This document shows, one piece after another, positions 8,515 through 16,636 of a stretch of 64,000 nucleotides of DNA. Both the position numbers and the translations under genes were made by a program. The notes beneath the pieces are model-generated. The model was not told where the DNA came from, made no database searches, and saw nothing but the letters and a program-made list of their open reading frames with translations. Source of the stretch: Kitasatospora sp. MAA19 (GTDB taxonomy: Bacteria > Actinomycetota > Actinomycetes > Streptomycetales > Streptomycetaceae). Every line of letters starts with the position of its first letter. Within the stretch, counting starts at the first letter, position 1. The stretch lies in the NCBI RefSeq assembly GCF_029894125.1, contig NZ_JARXYZ010000001.1:583952-647951 (forward strand), in the 5' to 3' direction.

Positions 8515-9369
8515 GTGTCGTCCCTGTCCACGCCCGCAACCGGCGGCCCCGAGCCGCTCCTGCTGCTCCTCGACCCGGCGGCCCGGCAGACCGACGGCGA
8601 GTCGGTGCGGATCGCGAAGGACGTGCTCTGCGGGGGTGCGGACGTCAAGGTGGTCTACCCGGAGAGTCCTTCCGAACTCGATCGGGTGCTTTCGCACCGG
8701 GGCCGGCGGCGCCCGGTGGTGATCGGTTCCGACCTCGCGCTGCAACGAGTGCTCCAAGCCCTGTACCGGCAGCGTGAGCTGGGCGCGGATCCGGTGGGCA
8801 TGGTTCCGGTCGGCCGCTCGGAGGAGCTGGCGGCGGCCCGCGCGCTCGGTGTGCCGGGCGAGCCGGTCCGGGCCGCGCGGGCGGTGCTGTCGGGCGCGTC
8901 GCGCAAGTTCGACCTGCTGGTGGACGACGGCGGCGGGGTGGCGCTGGGCGGGGTGCGGATCACCGGCGCCGGGGCGCGTCGGCCGGGCGGCCGTACGAGT
9001 GGCTGGCGTTCGCTATGGGCGAAACTGGCTGCGGCCGAGCAGGCGAACGCACTCACGGCGGACGGCCGGCCCTCCGCCGAGCACCACCCCCGGATCCGGG
9101 TCGAGGCCGACGGCCGGCTGCTCGCGGACGTGCACCGGCCGGTGCGGCTGGTCCAGGTGACGCTGCCGGGCGGTGAGCCGGACGGCGGGGGCGTGCTGGA
9201 GGTGGTGGTCCGCGCGTCCGGCGCACTGGTGCGCGCCCGGGCGGCGAGCGTCTCGGTGGTCGGGCGCGGCTTCGGCTACGAGGCGGACGGCCACCCCGTC
9301 GGGCCGGTCCGCGCCCGCACCTGGACGGCGCATCCGGGCGCCTGGGGCCTGCTGCTGCCCGCCGCGTGA
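8515..9369 (+). CDS. Diacylglycerol-kinase-like protein
   Basis: A 284-residue protein resembling the catalytic domain of diacylglycerol/lipid kinases: an early LLLLDPAARQTDGE, a hypervariable middle, then PVVIGSDLALQRVLQ, a position where true kinases carry GGDGT. Here GSD replaces it, so ATP-binding competence is doubtful. The GTG start follows GAGGAAGGACC. It diverges from purA with a 126-bp shared region. A lipid-kinase-like role is inference from fold pattern. Confidence 0.7.
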   Translation: MSSLSTPATGGPEPLLLLLDPAARQTDGESVRIAKDVLCGGADVKVVYPESPSELDRVLSHRGRRRPVVIGSDLALQRVLQALYRQRELGADPVGMVPVGRSEELAAARALGVPGEPVRAARAVLSGASRKFDLLVDDGGGVALGGVRITGAGARRPGGRTSGWRSLWAKLAAAEQANALTADGRPSAEHHPRIRVEADGRLLADVHRPVRLVQVTLPGGEPDGGGVLEVVVRASGALVRARAASVSVVGRGFGYEADGHPVGPVRARTWTAHPGAWGLLLPAA

Positions 9370-9598
9370 AGCCGGGGTGAATCCCGGGTGAGCAGGCTCA
9401 CGTTCGTCATCTCCCCGGCCCCCGGCACTCCGCACACGGAACGCCCCAACAGGCGCGAACCGCAAGGCCAACCGCCACCGGCCGGAATTCCCCCCACCCG
9501 AAATCCCCACCTGGTAAGGGGTTTTGTCTACGCGCGTTACCGATCGATCGCCGGACAATCCCGGCCGCCCGGGTTCCGGAAGCCCGTGCGCACTGCCC

Positions 9599-9604
9599 TA
9601 GACT
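9599..9604 (+). promoter_or_regulatory. -10 element of a probably leaderless purF transcript
   Basis: TAGACT ends seven bases before the purF GTG (9612), and there is no Shine-Dalgarno sequence. Transcription would start at or beside the start codon. A -35 element is not clear. Confidence 0.4.
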
Positions 9605-9611
9605 CGAAGAC

Positions 9612-11195
9612 GTGCCACGTGGTGACGGAAGACTCAACCACGATCTTCTTCCCGGTGAGAAAGGCCCCCAGGACGCTTGCGGCGTCTTCGGTGTCTGGGC
9701 TCCCGGCGAGGAGGTCGCCAAGCTCACGTTCTTCGGCCTTTACGCCCTGCAGCACCGCGGTCAGGAATCCGCGGGCATCGCAGTGAGCAACGGCTCCCAG
9801 ATTCTCGTCTTCAAGGACATGGGGCTCGTCTCCCAGGTCTTCGACGAGGCCTCGCTGGGGTCGTTGCACGGGCATATCGCCGTCGGACACGCCCGCTACT
9901 CGACCACCGGTTCCTCGGTCTGGGAGAACGCCCAGCCGACCTTCCGCGCGACCGTGCACGGTTCGCTGGCCCTCGGGCACAACGGAAACCTGGTGAACAC
10001 CGCCGAACTGGCGGCCATGGTCGCCGAACTACCCGGTGAGGAGCACGTCTCCCGCTCCGGGCGCACCGCCGCGACCAACGACACCGACCTGGTGACGGCG
10101 CTGCTCGCCGGCCACCCGGACCTCTCCATCGAGGAGACGGCCAAGGTCGTGCTGCCCAAGGTCAAGGGCGCCTTCTCGCTCGTCTTCATGGACGAGCACA
10201 CCCTCTACGCCGCCCGCGACCCGCAGGGCATCCGCCCGCTGGTGCTCGGTCGGCTGGAGCGCGGCTGGGTGGTCGCCTCCGAGACGGCGGCGCTGGACAT
10301 CTGCGGCGCCTCCTTCATCCGCGAGGTCGAGCCCGGCGAGCTGATCGCCATCGACGAGAACGGCATGCGCAGTTCCCGCTTCGCCGAGGCGAAGCCCAAG
10401 GGCTGCGTGTTCGAGTACGTCTACCTGGCCCGCCCCGACACCAGCATCGCCGGGCGCAACGTGCACCTCTCCCGGGTGGAGATGGGCCGCCGCCTGGCGA
10501 AGGAGGCGCCCGTCGAGGCCGACCTGGTGATAGCGACGCCGGAGTCCGGCACGCCCGCCGCGATCGGCTACGCCGAGGCCAGCGGGATCCCGTACGGCTC
10601 CGGCCTGGTGAAGAACGCCTACGTGGGCCGCACCTTCATCCAGCCCAGCCAGACCATCCGTCAACTCGGCATCCGGCTCAAGCTCAACCCGCTGCGCGAG
10701 GTCATCCAGGGCAAGCGGCTGGTCGTGGTCGACGACTCGATCGTCCGCGGCAACACCCAGCGCGCCCTGGTCAAGATGCTCCGCGAGGCGGGCGCCGCCG
10801 AGGTCCACATCCGGATCTCCTCGCCGCCGGTCAAGTGGCCGTGCTTCTTCGGCATCGACTTCGCCACCCGCGCGGAGCTGATCGCCAACGGCATGACCAT
10901 CGAGGAGATCGGCCGCACGCTCGGCGCGGACTCCCTCTCGTACATCTCGATCGACGGCATGATCGAGGCCACCAAGCAGCCCAAGGACCGGCTCTGCCGG
11001 GCCTGCTTCGACGGCGAGTACCCGATGGAGCTGCCGGACCCGGCGCTGCTCGGCAAGCTCCTGCTGGAGGCCGAGATCAAGGGCGGCCAGCAGCCGCCGG
11101 CCGTGCGCGGCAAGCCGACCAGCGGCAGCGACCTGGACGGCGTCCAGTCGCTGCTCGGCGGGGCGGGCGCGGCCGACGCGCTGCGCCGCCCGTAA
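9612..11195 (+). CDS. purF: Amidophosphoribosyltransferase
   Basis: PurF makes 5-phosphoribosylamine from PRPP and glutamine, the first step of purine synthesis. The product is 527 residues. A 22-residue propeptide precedes Cys23 in CGVFGVW, the Ntn nucleophile exposed by processing. YALQHRGQESAG and GHARYST belong to the glutaminase domain. RLVVVDDSIVRGNTQRA is the PRPP loop. LCRACFDGEYP near the C-terminus, with an earlier Cys in CFFGIDF, indicates the iron-sulfur (Bacillus-type) class. The start is GTG without a ribosome site. purM follows after 76 bases containing a hairpin. Confidence 0.98.
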   Translation: MPRGDGRLNHDLLPGEKGPQDACGVFGVWAPGEEVAKLTFFGLYALQHRGQESAGIAVSNGSQILVFKDMGLVSQVFDEASLGSLHGHIAVGHARYSTTGSSVWENAQPTFRATVHGSLALGHNGNLVNTAELAAMVAELPGEEHVSRSGRTAATNDTDLVTALLAGHPDLSIEETAKVVLPKVKGAFSLVFMDEHTLYAARDPQGIRPLVLGRLERGWVVASETAALDICGASFIREVEPGELIAIDENGMRSSRFAEAKPKGCVFEYVYLARPDTSIAGRNVHLSRVEMGRRLAKEAPVEADLVIATPESGTPAAIGYAEASGIPYGSGLVKNAYVGRTFIQPSQTIRQLGIRLKLNPLREVIQGKRLVVVDDSIVRGNTQRALVKMLREAGAAEVHIRISSPPVKWPCFFGIDFATRAELIANGMTIEEIGRTLGADSLSYISIDGMIEATKQPKDRLCRACFDGEYPMELPDPALLGKLLLEAEIKGGQQPPAVRGKPTSGSDLDGVQSLLGGAGAADALRRP

Positions 11196-11204
11196 AGAAC
11201 CCAC

Positions 11205-11233
11205 GGTGGGGTCCCGCGAACCGGGACCCCACC
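11205..11233 (+). terminator. Hairpin between purF and purM
   Basis: A perfect 12-bp stem (11205-11216 with 11222-11233) lies nine bases after the purF stop and 39 bases before purM. It could partly terminate the transcript or protect the purF end, lowering purM expression relative to purF. Confidence 0.6.
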
Positions 11234-11271
11234 GCTGTTCCGACCCCCACCACAGACCCGAAAGGGCCGCA

Positions 11272-12360
11272 GTGACCAGCAGCAACCAGAACGGCGCCAC
11301 CTACGCCGCCGCCGGCGTCGACATCGAGGCGGGCGACCGCGCCGTCGAGCTCATGAAGCAGTGGGTGAAGAAGGCCAACCGCCCCGAGGTGGTCGGCGGT
11401 CTCGGCGGCTTCGCCGGCCTCTTCGACGCGTCCGCCTTCAAGCGTTACGAGCGGCCGCTGCTGGCCTCGGCCACCGACGGCGTGGGGACCAAGGTGGCCA
11501 TCGCGGCCGCCATGGACAAGCACGACACCATCGGCCACGACCTGGTCGGCATGGTCGTCGACGACCTGGTGGTGTGCGGCGCCGAGCCGCTGTTCATGAC
11601 CGACTACATCTGCGTCGGCAAGGTCGTGCCGGAGCGGGTCGCCGCGATCGTCAAGGGCATCGCCGAGGGCTGCGCCCTGGCCGGCTGCGCCCTGGTCGGC
11701 GGCGAGACCGCCGAGCACCCGGGCCTGCTCGGCCCGGACGAGTACGACGTCGCGGGCGCCGGCACCGGCGTGGTCGAGGCCGACGCGCTGCTCGGTGCGG
11801 ACCGCGTGCGGGCCGGCGACGTGGTGATCGCGATGGCCGCCTCCGGCCTGCACTCCAACGGCTACTCGCTGGTCCGCCACGTGCTGCTGAACGAGGCCGG
11901 CTGGAAGCTGGACCGCAAGGTCGAGGAGTTCGGCCGCACCCTCGGCGAGGAGCTGCTGGAGCCGACCCGGATCTACTCGCTGGACTGCCTGGCGCTCACC
12001 CGCGCCACCGAGATCCACGCCTTCTCGCACGTCACCGGCGGCGGCCTGGCGGCCAACCTGGCCCGGGTCGTCCCGGACGGCCTGCACGCCCGCCTGGACC
12101 GCGGCACCTGGACCCCGCTGCCGGTCTTCCAGACCGTCGCCGAGGTCGGCAAGGTGGCCACCCTGGAGATCGAGAAGACGCTCAACATGGGCGTCGGCAT
12201 GGTCGCGGTCGTCCCGCCGTCCTCGGTGGACGTCGTGCTGGCGATCCTGGAGGACCGCGGCGTCGAGTCCTGGCTGCTCGGCGACATCGTCGAGCGCACC
12301 GACGGGCACGAGGGCGGCGCGGCGCTCTACAACGCCTACGAGGGCTTCACGGCGGGCTGA
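11272..12360 (+). CDS. purM: Phosphoribosylformylglycinamidine cyclo-ligase (AIR synthetase)
   Basis: PurM closes the imidazole ring to form AIR using ATP, step five of purine synthesis. The product is 362 residues, slightly longer than the E. coli form. Family blocks are TYAAAGVDIEAGDRAVELMK, LLASATDGVGTKVAIA, DLVGMVVDDLVVCGAEPLF, ALVGGETAEHPG and FSHVTGGGLAANLARV, the last being the glycine-rich nucleotide region. GTG 11272 was chosen because GAAAGGG precedes it. It is downstream of purF and probably co-transcribed. Confidence 0.98.
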   Translation: MTSSNQNGATYAAAGVDIEAGDRAVELMKQWVKKANRPEVVGGLGGFAGLFDASAFKRYERPLLASATDGVGTKVAIAAAMDKHDTIGHDLVGMVVDDLVVCGAEPLFMTDYICVGKVVPERVAAIVKGIAEGCALAGCALVGGETAEHPGLLGPDEYDVAGAGTGVVEADALLGADRVRAGDVVIAMAASGLHSNGYSLVRHVLLNEAGWKLDRKVEEFGRTLGEELLEPTRIYSLDCLALTRATEIHAFSHVTGGGLAANLARVVPDGLHARLDRGTWTPLPVFQTVAEVGKVATLEIEKTLNMGVGMVAVVPPSSVDVVLAILEDRGVESWLLGDIVERTDGHEGGAALYNAYEGFTAG

Positions 12361-12379
12361 GTCCGGCCCGACACGGACG

Positions 12380-12413
12380 AGAGGGCCCCTCCGGCGCACC
12401 GGAGGGGCCCTCT
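12380..12413 (+). terminator. purM terminator
   Basis: A perfect 15-bp stem (12380-12394 with 12399-12413) with a CGCA loop and a T-rich exit lies 20 bases after the purM stop, facing the convergent DUF3073 gene. Confidence 0.8.
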
Positions 12414-12509
12414 TCGTCGTTCCACCGTCCGCGGGCGGCACCGGTCCGCGGGAACGCCGAAGACCGGCCCGGCGCCCTGGGCGCCCGGACCGGCCGGCAG
12501 AACTGCTGA

Positions 12510-12767
12510 CTACGAGCGGCGGGAGGCCTGCGACGGCCCGGTGCCCGGCTCGGTGTCGTCCTCGTCGTCGAGGTCGGCGTAGCGGGCGGCGTACTCCGCG
12601 TACGGGTCGTCGTCCTCCTCCTCCTCGATCGGCTCGGGGTCGATCGAAGCGGTGGACGGCGATACGCCCAGCTCGTTGGACAGACGGTTAGCGTCAAACC
12701 CGCCGCTGTTGTACTTCAGCTCGCGGGCGACCTTCGTCTGCTTGGCCTTGGCCCGGCCGCGCCCCAT
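12510..12767 (-). CDS. DUF3073 protein
   Basis: An 85-residue actinobacterial protein of unknown function. The basic N-terminus MGRGRAKAKQTKVARELKY is followed by SPSTASIDP and an acidic stretch EEEEDDDPYAEYAARYADLDDEDD; this charge layout is typical of DUF3073. GAGGGGGT precedes the ATG. It lies convergent with purM, next to the branched-chain amino-acid dehydrogenase, the arrangement I recall from S. coelicolor. No enzymatic motif is present. Confidence 0.93.
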   Translation of the reverse strand: MGRGRAKAKQTKVARELKYNSGGFDANRLSNELGVSPSTASIDPEPIEEEEDDDPYAEYAARYADLDDEDDTEPGTGPSQASRRS

Positions 12768-13153
12768 GGGTCGACCCCCTCAACGATGGGGCTCACGGCC
12801 CCGAGTCTGACACGTGTTCATGATCAGGACCGGCCTGCCCGAATGGGAGGACCGTCCCTTGGAGCATTAACGGTACCTGTTTCCGCCGCTGGACGGTACG
12901 TCGTCGGTGTGACGTGGCGCGCACCGACTGCACCCGAGACCAGGTCTTCCCAGGTCAGGGGAGGTTTTGCGGCAGTTTGCGCGCTGTCCGGAGGTGTCTG
13001 AGGTCCGTCGTTCCAGGACCGATTATCCCCCCAAGGGGGACCTCGGATCACCCGATCGGGCGCAGAAGTGAGAATCCGGTTCCACATCGTGATGCGCGGG
13101 GGACGGAGGGGTTCACCCGTCCCCCGCGCATCGGGGCTCCGCGGGGCGCCGGA
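12768..13153. other. 386-bp intergenic region upstream of DUF3073
   Basis: No gene is seen here. It holds the DUF3073 promoter region at its left end, including a small GGGGC/GCCCC hairpin near 12788-12802, and the vdh terminator at 13091-13132. Reading frames crossing it have no coding character. Confidence 0.6.
13091..13132 (-). terminator. Terminator of the amino-acid dehydrogenase gene
   Basis: A perfect 16-bp stem (13091-13106 with 13117-13132) and 10-base loop lie 21 bases past the stop. Confidence 0.75.
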
Positions 13154-14311
13154 TCAGGCGCGGCGGGCACCCGGCAGCAGGACCGTGCGCAGCGCGCTGA
13201 TCTCGCGCATCCGCTTCTCGGCCAGGCGGTCGGCGGCGACCGCCGGCGGGACGCCGTCGGAGGCGGCCCGGGTGAAGATCTCCAGGGTGGTGTCGAAGAT
13301 CCTGGTGGCCTTGTTCTTGGCCCGCTCGAAGTTGAAGCCCTCGATCTCGTCGGCGACCTGGATCACGCCGCCGGAGTTCACCAGGTAGTCCGGCGCGTAG
13401 AGGATGCCGCGGTCGGCGAGGTCCTTCTCGACGCCCGGGTGGGCCAGCTGGTTGTTGGCCGCGCCGCAGACGATCGCGGTGCCGAGCTCGCCGAGCGCGG
13501 CCACCGTGGCGTCGGTCAGCGCGCCGCCCAGGGCGCAGGGGGCGTAGACGTCCAGCCGGGCCTGGAGCAGGGCGGCGGTGTCGGCGACGACCTCCACCTC
13601 CGGGTGGGCCGCGCGGACGCGGTTGACGGCGGCCTCGGAGACGTCGGTGATGACGACGCTGGCGCCGTCCGCGACGAGGTGGCCGACCAGGTAGTGGCCG
13701 ACCTTGCCGACGCCCGCGACGCCGACCCGCTTGCCGCGCAGGGTCGGCTGGCCCCAGCGGGCCTGGGCGGTGGCGCGCATGCCCTGGAAGACGCCGAAGG
13801 CCGTCAGGATGGAGGAGTCGCCGGCGCCGCCGTGCTCGGGCGAGCGGCCGGTCACGAACTCGGTCTCGCGCGCGATGACGTCCATGTCCTGCACGTAGGT
13901 GCCCACGTCGCAGGCGGTGATGTAGCGGCCGCGCAGGGACTCCACGAAGCGCCCGTAGGCCCGGAGCATGGCCTCGTTCTTGTCCTTGTTCGGGTCGCCG
14001 ATGATGACGGCCTTGCCGCCGCCGAGGTCGAGCCCGGCCAGCGCGTTCTTGTAGGACATGCCGCGGGACAGGTTGAGCGCGTCCTCCAGGGCCGCCTCCT
14101 CGGAGGCGTACGGGAAGAAGCGGGTGCCGCCGAGGGCCGGGCCCAGCGCGGTGGAGTGGATGGCGATGATCGCCTTGAGTCCGGAGCTGCGGTCGTGGCA
14201 GAGGACGACCTGCTCGTGGCCGTCGCCGGGGGCGCCGTCCTGCTCGGTACGGAAGATCCTGCTGAGCACTCCGGGTGCGGGGTGCGTGGCGGATGTCTGT
14301 ACGTCGGTCAC
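13154..14311 (-). CDS. vdh: Leucine/valine dehydrogenase (Glu/Leu/Phe/Val family)
   Basis: An NAD-dependent oxidative deaminase of branched-chain amino acids; in streptomycetes the gene here is valine dehydrogenase, which supplies acyl precursors. The product is 385 residues. Lys88 in [10 protein letters not shown] should bind substrate and Lys100 in DLGGGKAV is the catalytic lysine. [17 protein letters not shown] is the NAD Rossmann loop, and [13 protein letters not shown] and [18 protein letters not shown] are family blocks. GTG 14309-14311 was chosen because GGAG lies eight bases before it. The gene order toward bldC supports vdh. Confidence 0.95.
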   Translation of the reverse strand: MTDVQTSATHPAPGVLSRIFRTEQDGAPGDGHEQVVLCHDRSSGLKAIIAIHSTALGPALGGTRFFPYASEEAALEDALNLSRGMSYKNALAGLDLGGGKAVIIGDPNKDKNEAMLRAYGRFVESLRGRYITACDVGTYVQDMDVIARETEFVTGRSPEHGGAGDSSILTAFGVFQGMRATAQARWGQPTLRGKRVGVAGVGKVGHYLVGHLVADGASVVITDVSEAAVNRVRAAHPEVEVVADTAALLQARLDVYAPCALGGALTDATVAALGELGTAIVCGAANNQLAHPGVEKDLADRGILYAPDYLVNSGGVIQVADEIEGFNFERAKNKATRIFDTTLEIFTRAASDGVPPAVAADRLAEKRMREISALRTVLLPGARRA

Positions 14312-14509
14312 TGTGGTGACTCCAGTATCGAAGGCCCGCCTGCTGTGGTGCGGGCGCCTAAGGCGAAGCGTAGCCGTGGGACCGCCGCCGGTCCGCCCTC
14401 TTGTCCGAGCTCGTACCGGCCGTCCGGGGAGTGAGACGGAGGGGGTGCGCGGTGCGGGCGCGAACGGTTCGGGGGCGCGCCCTCCCCGGGTCGGGCGGCG
14501 CGTGCGACG

Positions 14510-15406
14510 ATGCAGGACGTGACCGTCGTACGCACCTCGGTACTGCCGCCCTACGCCGCCCACCTGCGGGTCTACGAGCCGCTGGCCGCCTACCCGGAGC
14601 CGGAGCGGGCGCGCTGGCAGGCCTACGCGGCGGAGCACGGGCCGGACGCCGTCGAGGCGGCGCAGCCGGTGGCGTCGGCCGTCCTGGAGGAGCAGCGGGA
14701 GGCACTGGCGGAGCTGGCCGCCCGGACGCCCCGGGCGCTGCCCGAGCGGGAGAGCGAGCGGGCCTACGTACGGGTGCTCGACGGCGTGCTGTACGTCTGC
14801 CCGTGGGCGACCAGGCTGCGCAGCTGGCAGGCGCTGGAGGAGTTGCGGGCGGCGGCGCCGGTGGCGCTGCTGGACACCGCGGTGCCGCCGGTGGCCCGGG
14901 CGGCCGCCGAGGCGGACCGGGAGCGCTGGCGGGCCGGGCACCCGGACGCCCGGCCGTGGATCCTGACCAGCCGGTGGGAGGTGCCGGTGCGCTGGTTCCT
15001 GCCGTTCGGGGACGAGGACCGCTGCTTCGTGCCGGCGGGGGAGCCGGGCAAGCCGGGGCGGGCGGCGGCGCTGTTCTACCTGGTGCCGATGGCGCAGGCG
15101 CGGCGCCGGGTGGCGCGGGCCTTCCGGGCGCTGCGTGAGGAGGTGCCGGACGGGGAACTGGTCCGGGGGGCGGAGCGGATCGGGCGGTGGCTGGAGGAGT
15201 TCCATCCGCGCTCGCTGGTGGAGCTGGACTACGGGGGGCTGGTGCATCTGCTGGGGCCGGAGCGGTTGTTGGCGGACCGTTCGGCGGGGGAGCTGGAGGA
15301 GGGGCTGCGCGCGCTGCGGGCGGGGGACACCGCGGAGGCGCTGCGCGTGTACGGGGAACTGACGGTGCGGTGGCGGCGGGTGCTGGCGCTGAGGTACGCG
15401 AACTGA
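14510..15406 (+). CDS. Conserved hypothetical protein upstream of bldC
   Basis: A 298-residue protein with no motif I can link to a known activity. It begins [24 protein letters not shown], is rich in Ala, Arg and Glu, has the central segment [20 protein letters not shown], and ends in helical sequence. No signal peptide or membrane span is visible, so it is probably cytoplasmic. An orthologue occupies this place between vdh and bldC in S. coelicolor as I recall. It is divergent from vdh and followed by 485 bases before bldC. Confidence 0.85.
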   Translation: MQDVTVVRTSVLPPYAAHLRVYEPLAAYPEPERARWQAYAAEHGPDAVEAAQPVASAVLEEQREALAELAARTPRALPERESERAYVRVLDGVLYVCPWATRLRSWQALEELRAAAPVALLDTAVPPVARAAAEADRERWRAGHPDARPWILTSRWEVPVRWFLPFGDEDRCFVPAGEPGKPGRAAALFYLVPMAQARRRVARAFRALREEVPDGELVRGAERIGRWLEEFHPRSLVELDYGGLVHLLGPERLLADRSAGELEEGLRALRAGDTAEALRVYGELTVRWRRVLALRYAN

Positions 15407-15891
15407 TGTCCGACGGCCCGTGTATGACTGGAAGAGTCCTACGGCCCGAGCGGGATGACCAAGGTCCCGGTTCGGGTCAATAGCTGTCGAACGTGACACT
15501 ACTCACCGTTGACGCGAACTTACCCCTATGTGCAAAAATGGGACAACCAGCCCAACTTCACGTGAGCGTGCCCACTTTTGGGTGGTTCTGGAGTCGATGC
15601 GCGCTTTGTGGGGAAATGGAGGGTCTGGTCCCTTCGTAACCGGGCGTCACGGCCGCGTGACTGCCCGTTATGGGGTGGTCCATTGCCATCCGTCGGTCTT
15701 GAACCCGTGAGGGGTCAATTTTGGCGGTTTGGTCGATAGGGCTGGACGGATGGTGTAGTTGTAGACACCAGGACAAGCCGTTCGTCCTATAACCGACTCG
15801 GCCCGTCTATGCCATTTCGGGCATCGCGGGCCAAGGTGCAGAATTTGAAGGATAGAACCGCCCTGGTTCGGTTCTCCCGAGGAGGCCGCTC
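15407..15891. other. 485-bp region upstream of bldC
   Basis: A long gene-free interval, less GC-rich than its surroundings, with several T- and A-rich patches (around 15500-15560 and 15710-15770). It must contain the bldC promoter or promoters; no -35/-10 pair is convincing by eye. Just before the ribosome site lies a dyad, AGAACCG and CGGTTCT (15854-15875). Long regulatory regions suit a developmental regulator that is transcribed throughout growth. Confidence 0.6.
15854..15875 (+). promoter_or_regulatory. Dyad immediately before the bldC ribosome site
   Basis: AGAACCG (15854-15860) and CGGTTCT (15869-15875) are perfect 7-bp arms with an 8-base loop, abutting the GAGGAGG Shine-Dalgarno. Either an mRNA hairpin affecting initiation or a DNA site. 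Confidence 0.4.
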
Positions 15892-16098
15892 ATGACCGCT
15901 CGTACCCCTGATGCTGAGCCCCTGCTGACGCCGGCAGAGGTTGCCACCATGTTCCGCGTGGACCCGAAGACGGTTACCCGCTGGGCCAAGGCGGGCAAGC
16001 TGACGTCCATTCGCACGCTCGGCGGTCACCGCCGTTACCGCGAGGCGGAGGTGCGCGCTCTGCTGGCCGGGATTCCCGCTCAGCGCACTGAGGCCTGA
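15892..16098 (+). CDS. bldC: Developmental regulator BldC (MerR-like wHTH)
   Basis: A 68-residue protein that is essentially one MerR-like winged helix-turn-helix without an effector domain. LLTPAEVATMFRVDPKTVTRWAKAGKLTSIRTLGGHRRYREAEV covers the HTH and the wing. BldC represses entry into development in Streptomyces and binds cooperatively head-to-tail on variable numbers of direct repeats. A strong GAGGAGG precedes the ATG. Flanking genes match those of S. coelicolor bldC, which makes the assignment firm. A 20-bp stem terminator follows. Confidence 0.97.
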   Translation: MTARTPDAEPLLTPAEVATMFRVDPKTVTRWAKAGKLTSIRTLGGHRRYREAEVRALLAGIPAQRTEA

Positions 16099-16115
16099 TG
16101 GGCCAAAGGCTCTTT

Positions 16116-16163
16116 AAAGGGGCCGCTTACCGGACTCCGCCGGGTCCGGTAAGCGGCCCCTTT
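16116..16163 (+). terminator. bldC terminator
   Basis: A perfect 20-bp stem (16116-16135 with 16144-16163) with an 8-base loop, running into TTT. Confidence 0.9.
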
Positions 16164-16400
16164 GCCATGCCCGCCGGCACCCGGGGGAACGTACGGAATG
16201 TTGAACTCCGGATAACGATTTGATGCGCAGGTGGCGGGGGGGATTTACAGTTAATAGCTGTACAATTTTACATATTAAATTAGTGAGGTCCTGGTGAGGG
16301 TGGTGCAGGGGGGTTCTCAGGAAAAGACAAGTGACGACCGTCACACCGCCTGTCACTTGTGGTCTAGACCTAGTCCGGGATAGAAGCCGGACGGTCAAAA
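16164..16400. other. AT-rich gene-free segment between bldC and tRNA-Asp
   Basis: Two strong terminators (bldC and tRNA-Asp) point into this 237-bp segment, so no neighbouring gene needs it as a promoter. Even so it has the most AT-rich stretch I noticed in the window (about 16248-16292) and nested dyads at 16327-16360. No reading frame has coding character. A small RNA, a remnant or a protein-binding site is possible. Confidence 0.5.
16331..16344. promoter_or_regulatory. Crp-like palindrome within a larger dyad
   Basis: GTGACGACCGTCAC fits GTG-N6-GNCAC, a consensus reported for Streptomyces Crp. It lies inside a wider inverted repeat, ACAAGTGAC (16327-16335) with GTCACTTGT (16352-16360). 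No gene start is close, so its target is unclear. Confidence 0.4.
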
Positions 16401-16438
16401 GCGAGAGGCCCGGAACCTGACGGTTCCGGGCCTCTCGC
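16401..16438 (-). terminator. Terminator of tRNA-Asp
   Basis: A perfect 17-bp stem (16401-16417 with 16422-16438), TGAC loop, followed on the minus strand by TTTTGACC. It starts eight bases after the tRNA 3' end. Confidence 0.9.
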
Positions 16439-16445
16439 ACTGCGG

Positions 16446-16519
16446 CGATCCCGACGGGACTTGAACCCGCGACCTCCACCTTGACAGGGTGGCGAGCTAA
16501 CCAACTGCTCCACGGGACC
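16446..16519 (-). tRNA. tRNA-Asp (GTC)
   Basis: The 74-nt minus-strand sequence folds as a cloverleaf: acceptor GGTCCCG with CGGGATC (one G-T pair), anticodon loop CTGTCAA with GTC, T-arm GGGTTCAAGTCCC and discriminator G. CCA is not encoded. An identical copy lies at 24600-24673. Confidence 0.97.
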
Positions 16520-16568
16520 AGAATTTTCTGATCTCGTTCACTCGCTTGCCGCGCTGCGAACAAGACAG

Positions 16569-16599
16569 ATCGTAGCCCATGGTGGGCCCCCAGGTCGAA
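16569..16599 (-). promoter_or_regulatory. Possible tRNA-Asp promoter
   Basis: On the minus strand TTCGAC (16594-16599) and TACGAT (16569-16574) are 19 bp apart, about 50 bases before the tRNA. The -35 overlaps the helicase terminator stem. Confidence 0.35.
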
Positions 16600-16616
16600 C
16601 TGGCACCTGAGGGCCC
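16584..16616 (-). terminator. Terminator of the helicase gene
   Basis: GGGCCCCCAGGT (16584-16595) pairs with ACCTGAGGGCCC (16605-16616) with one mismatch, about 20 bases past the helicase stop. Confidence 0.55.
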
Positions 16617-16636
16617 CCGAGGAGGCCGCGCCCAGC

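Noticed and set aside
16114..16563. Reading frame of 149 residues across the tRNA-Asp
   Set aside because: It overlaps the tRNA and two terminator stems and has no coding character.
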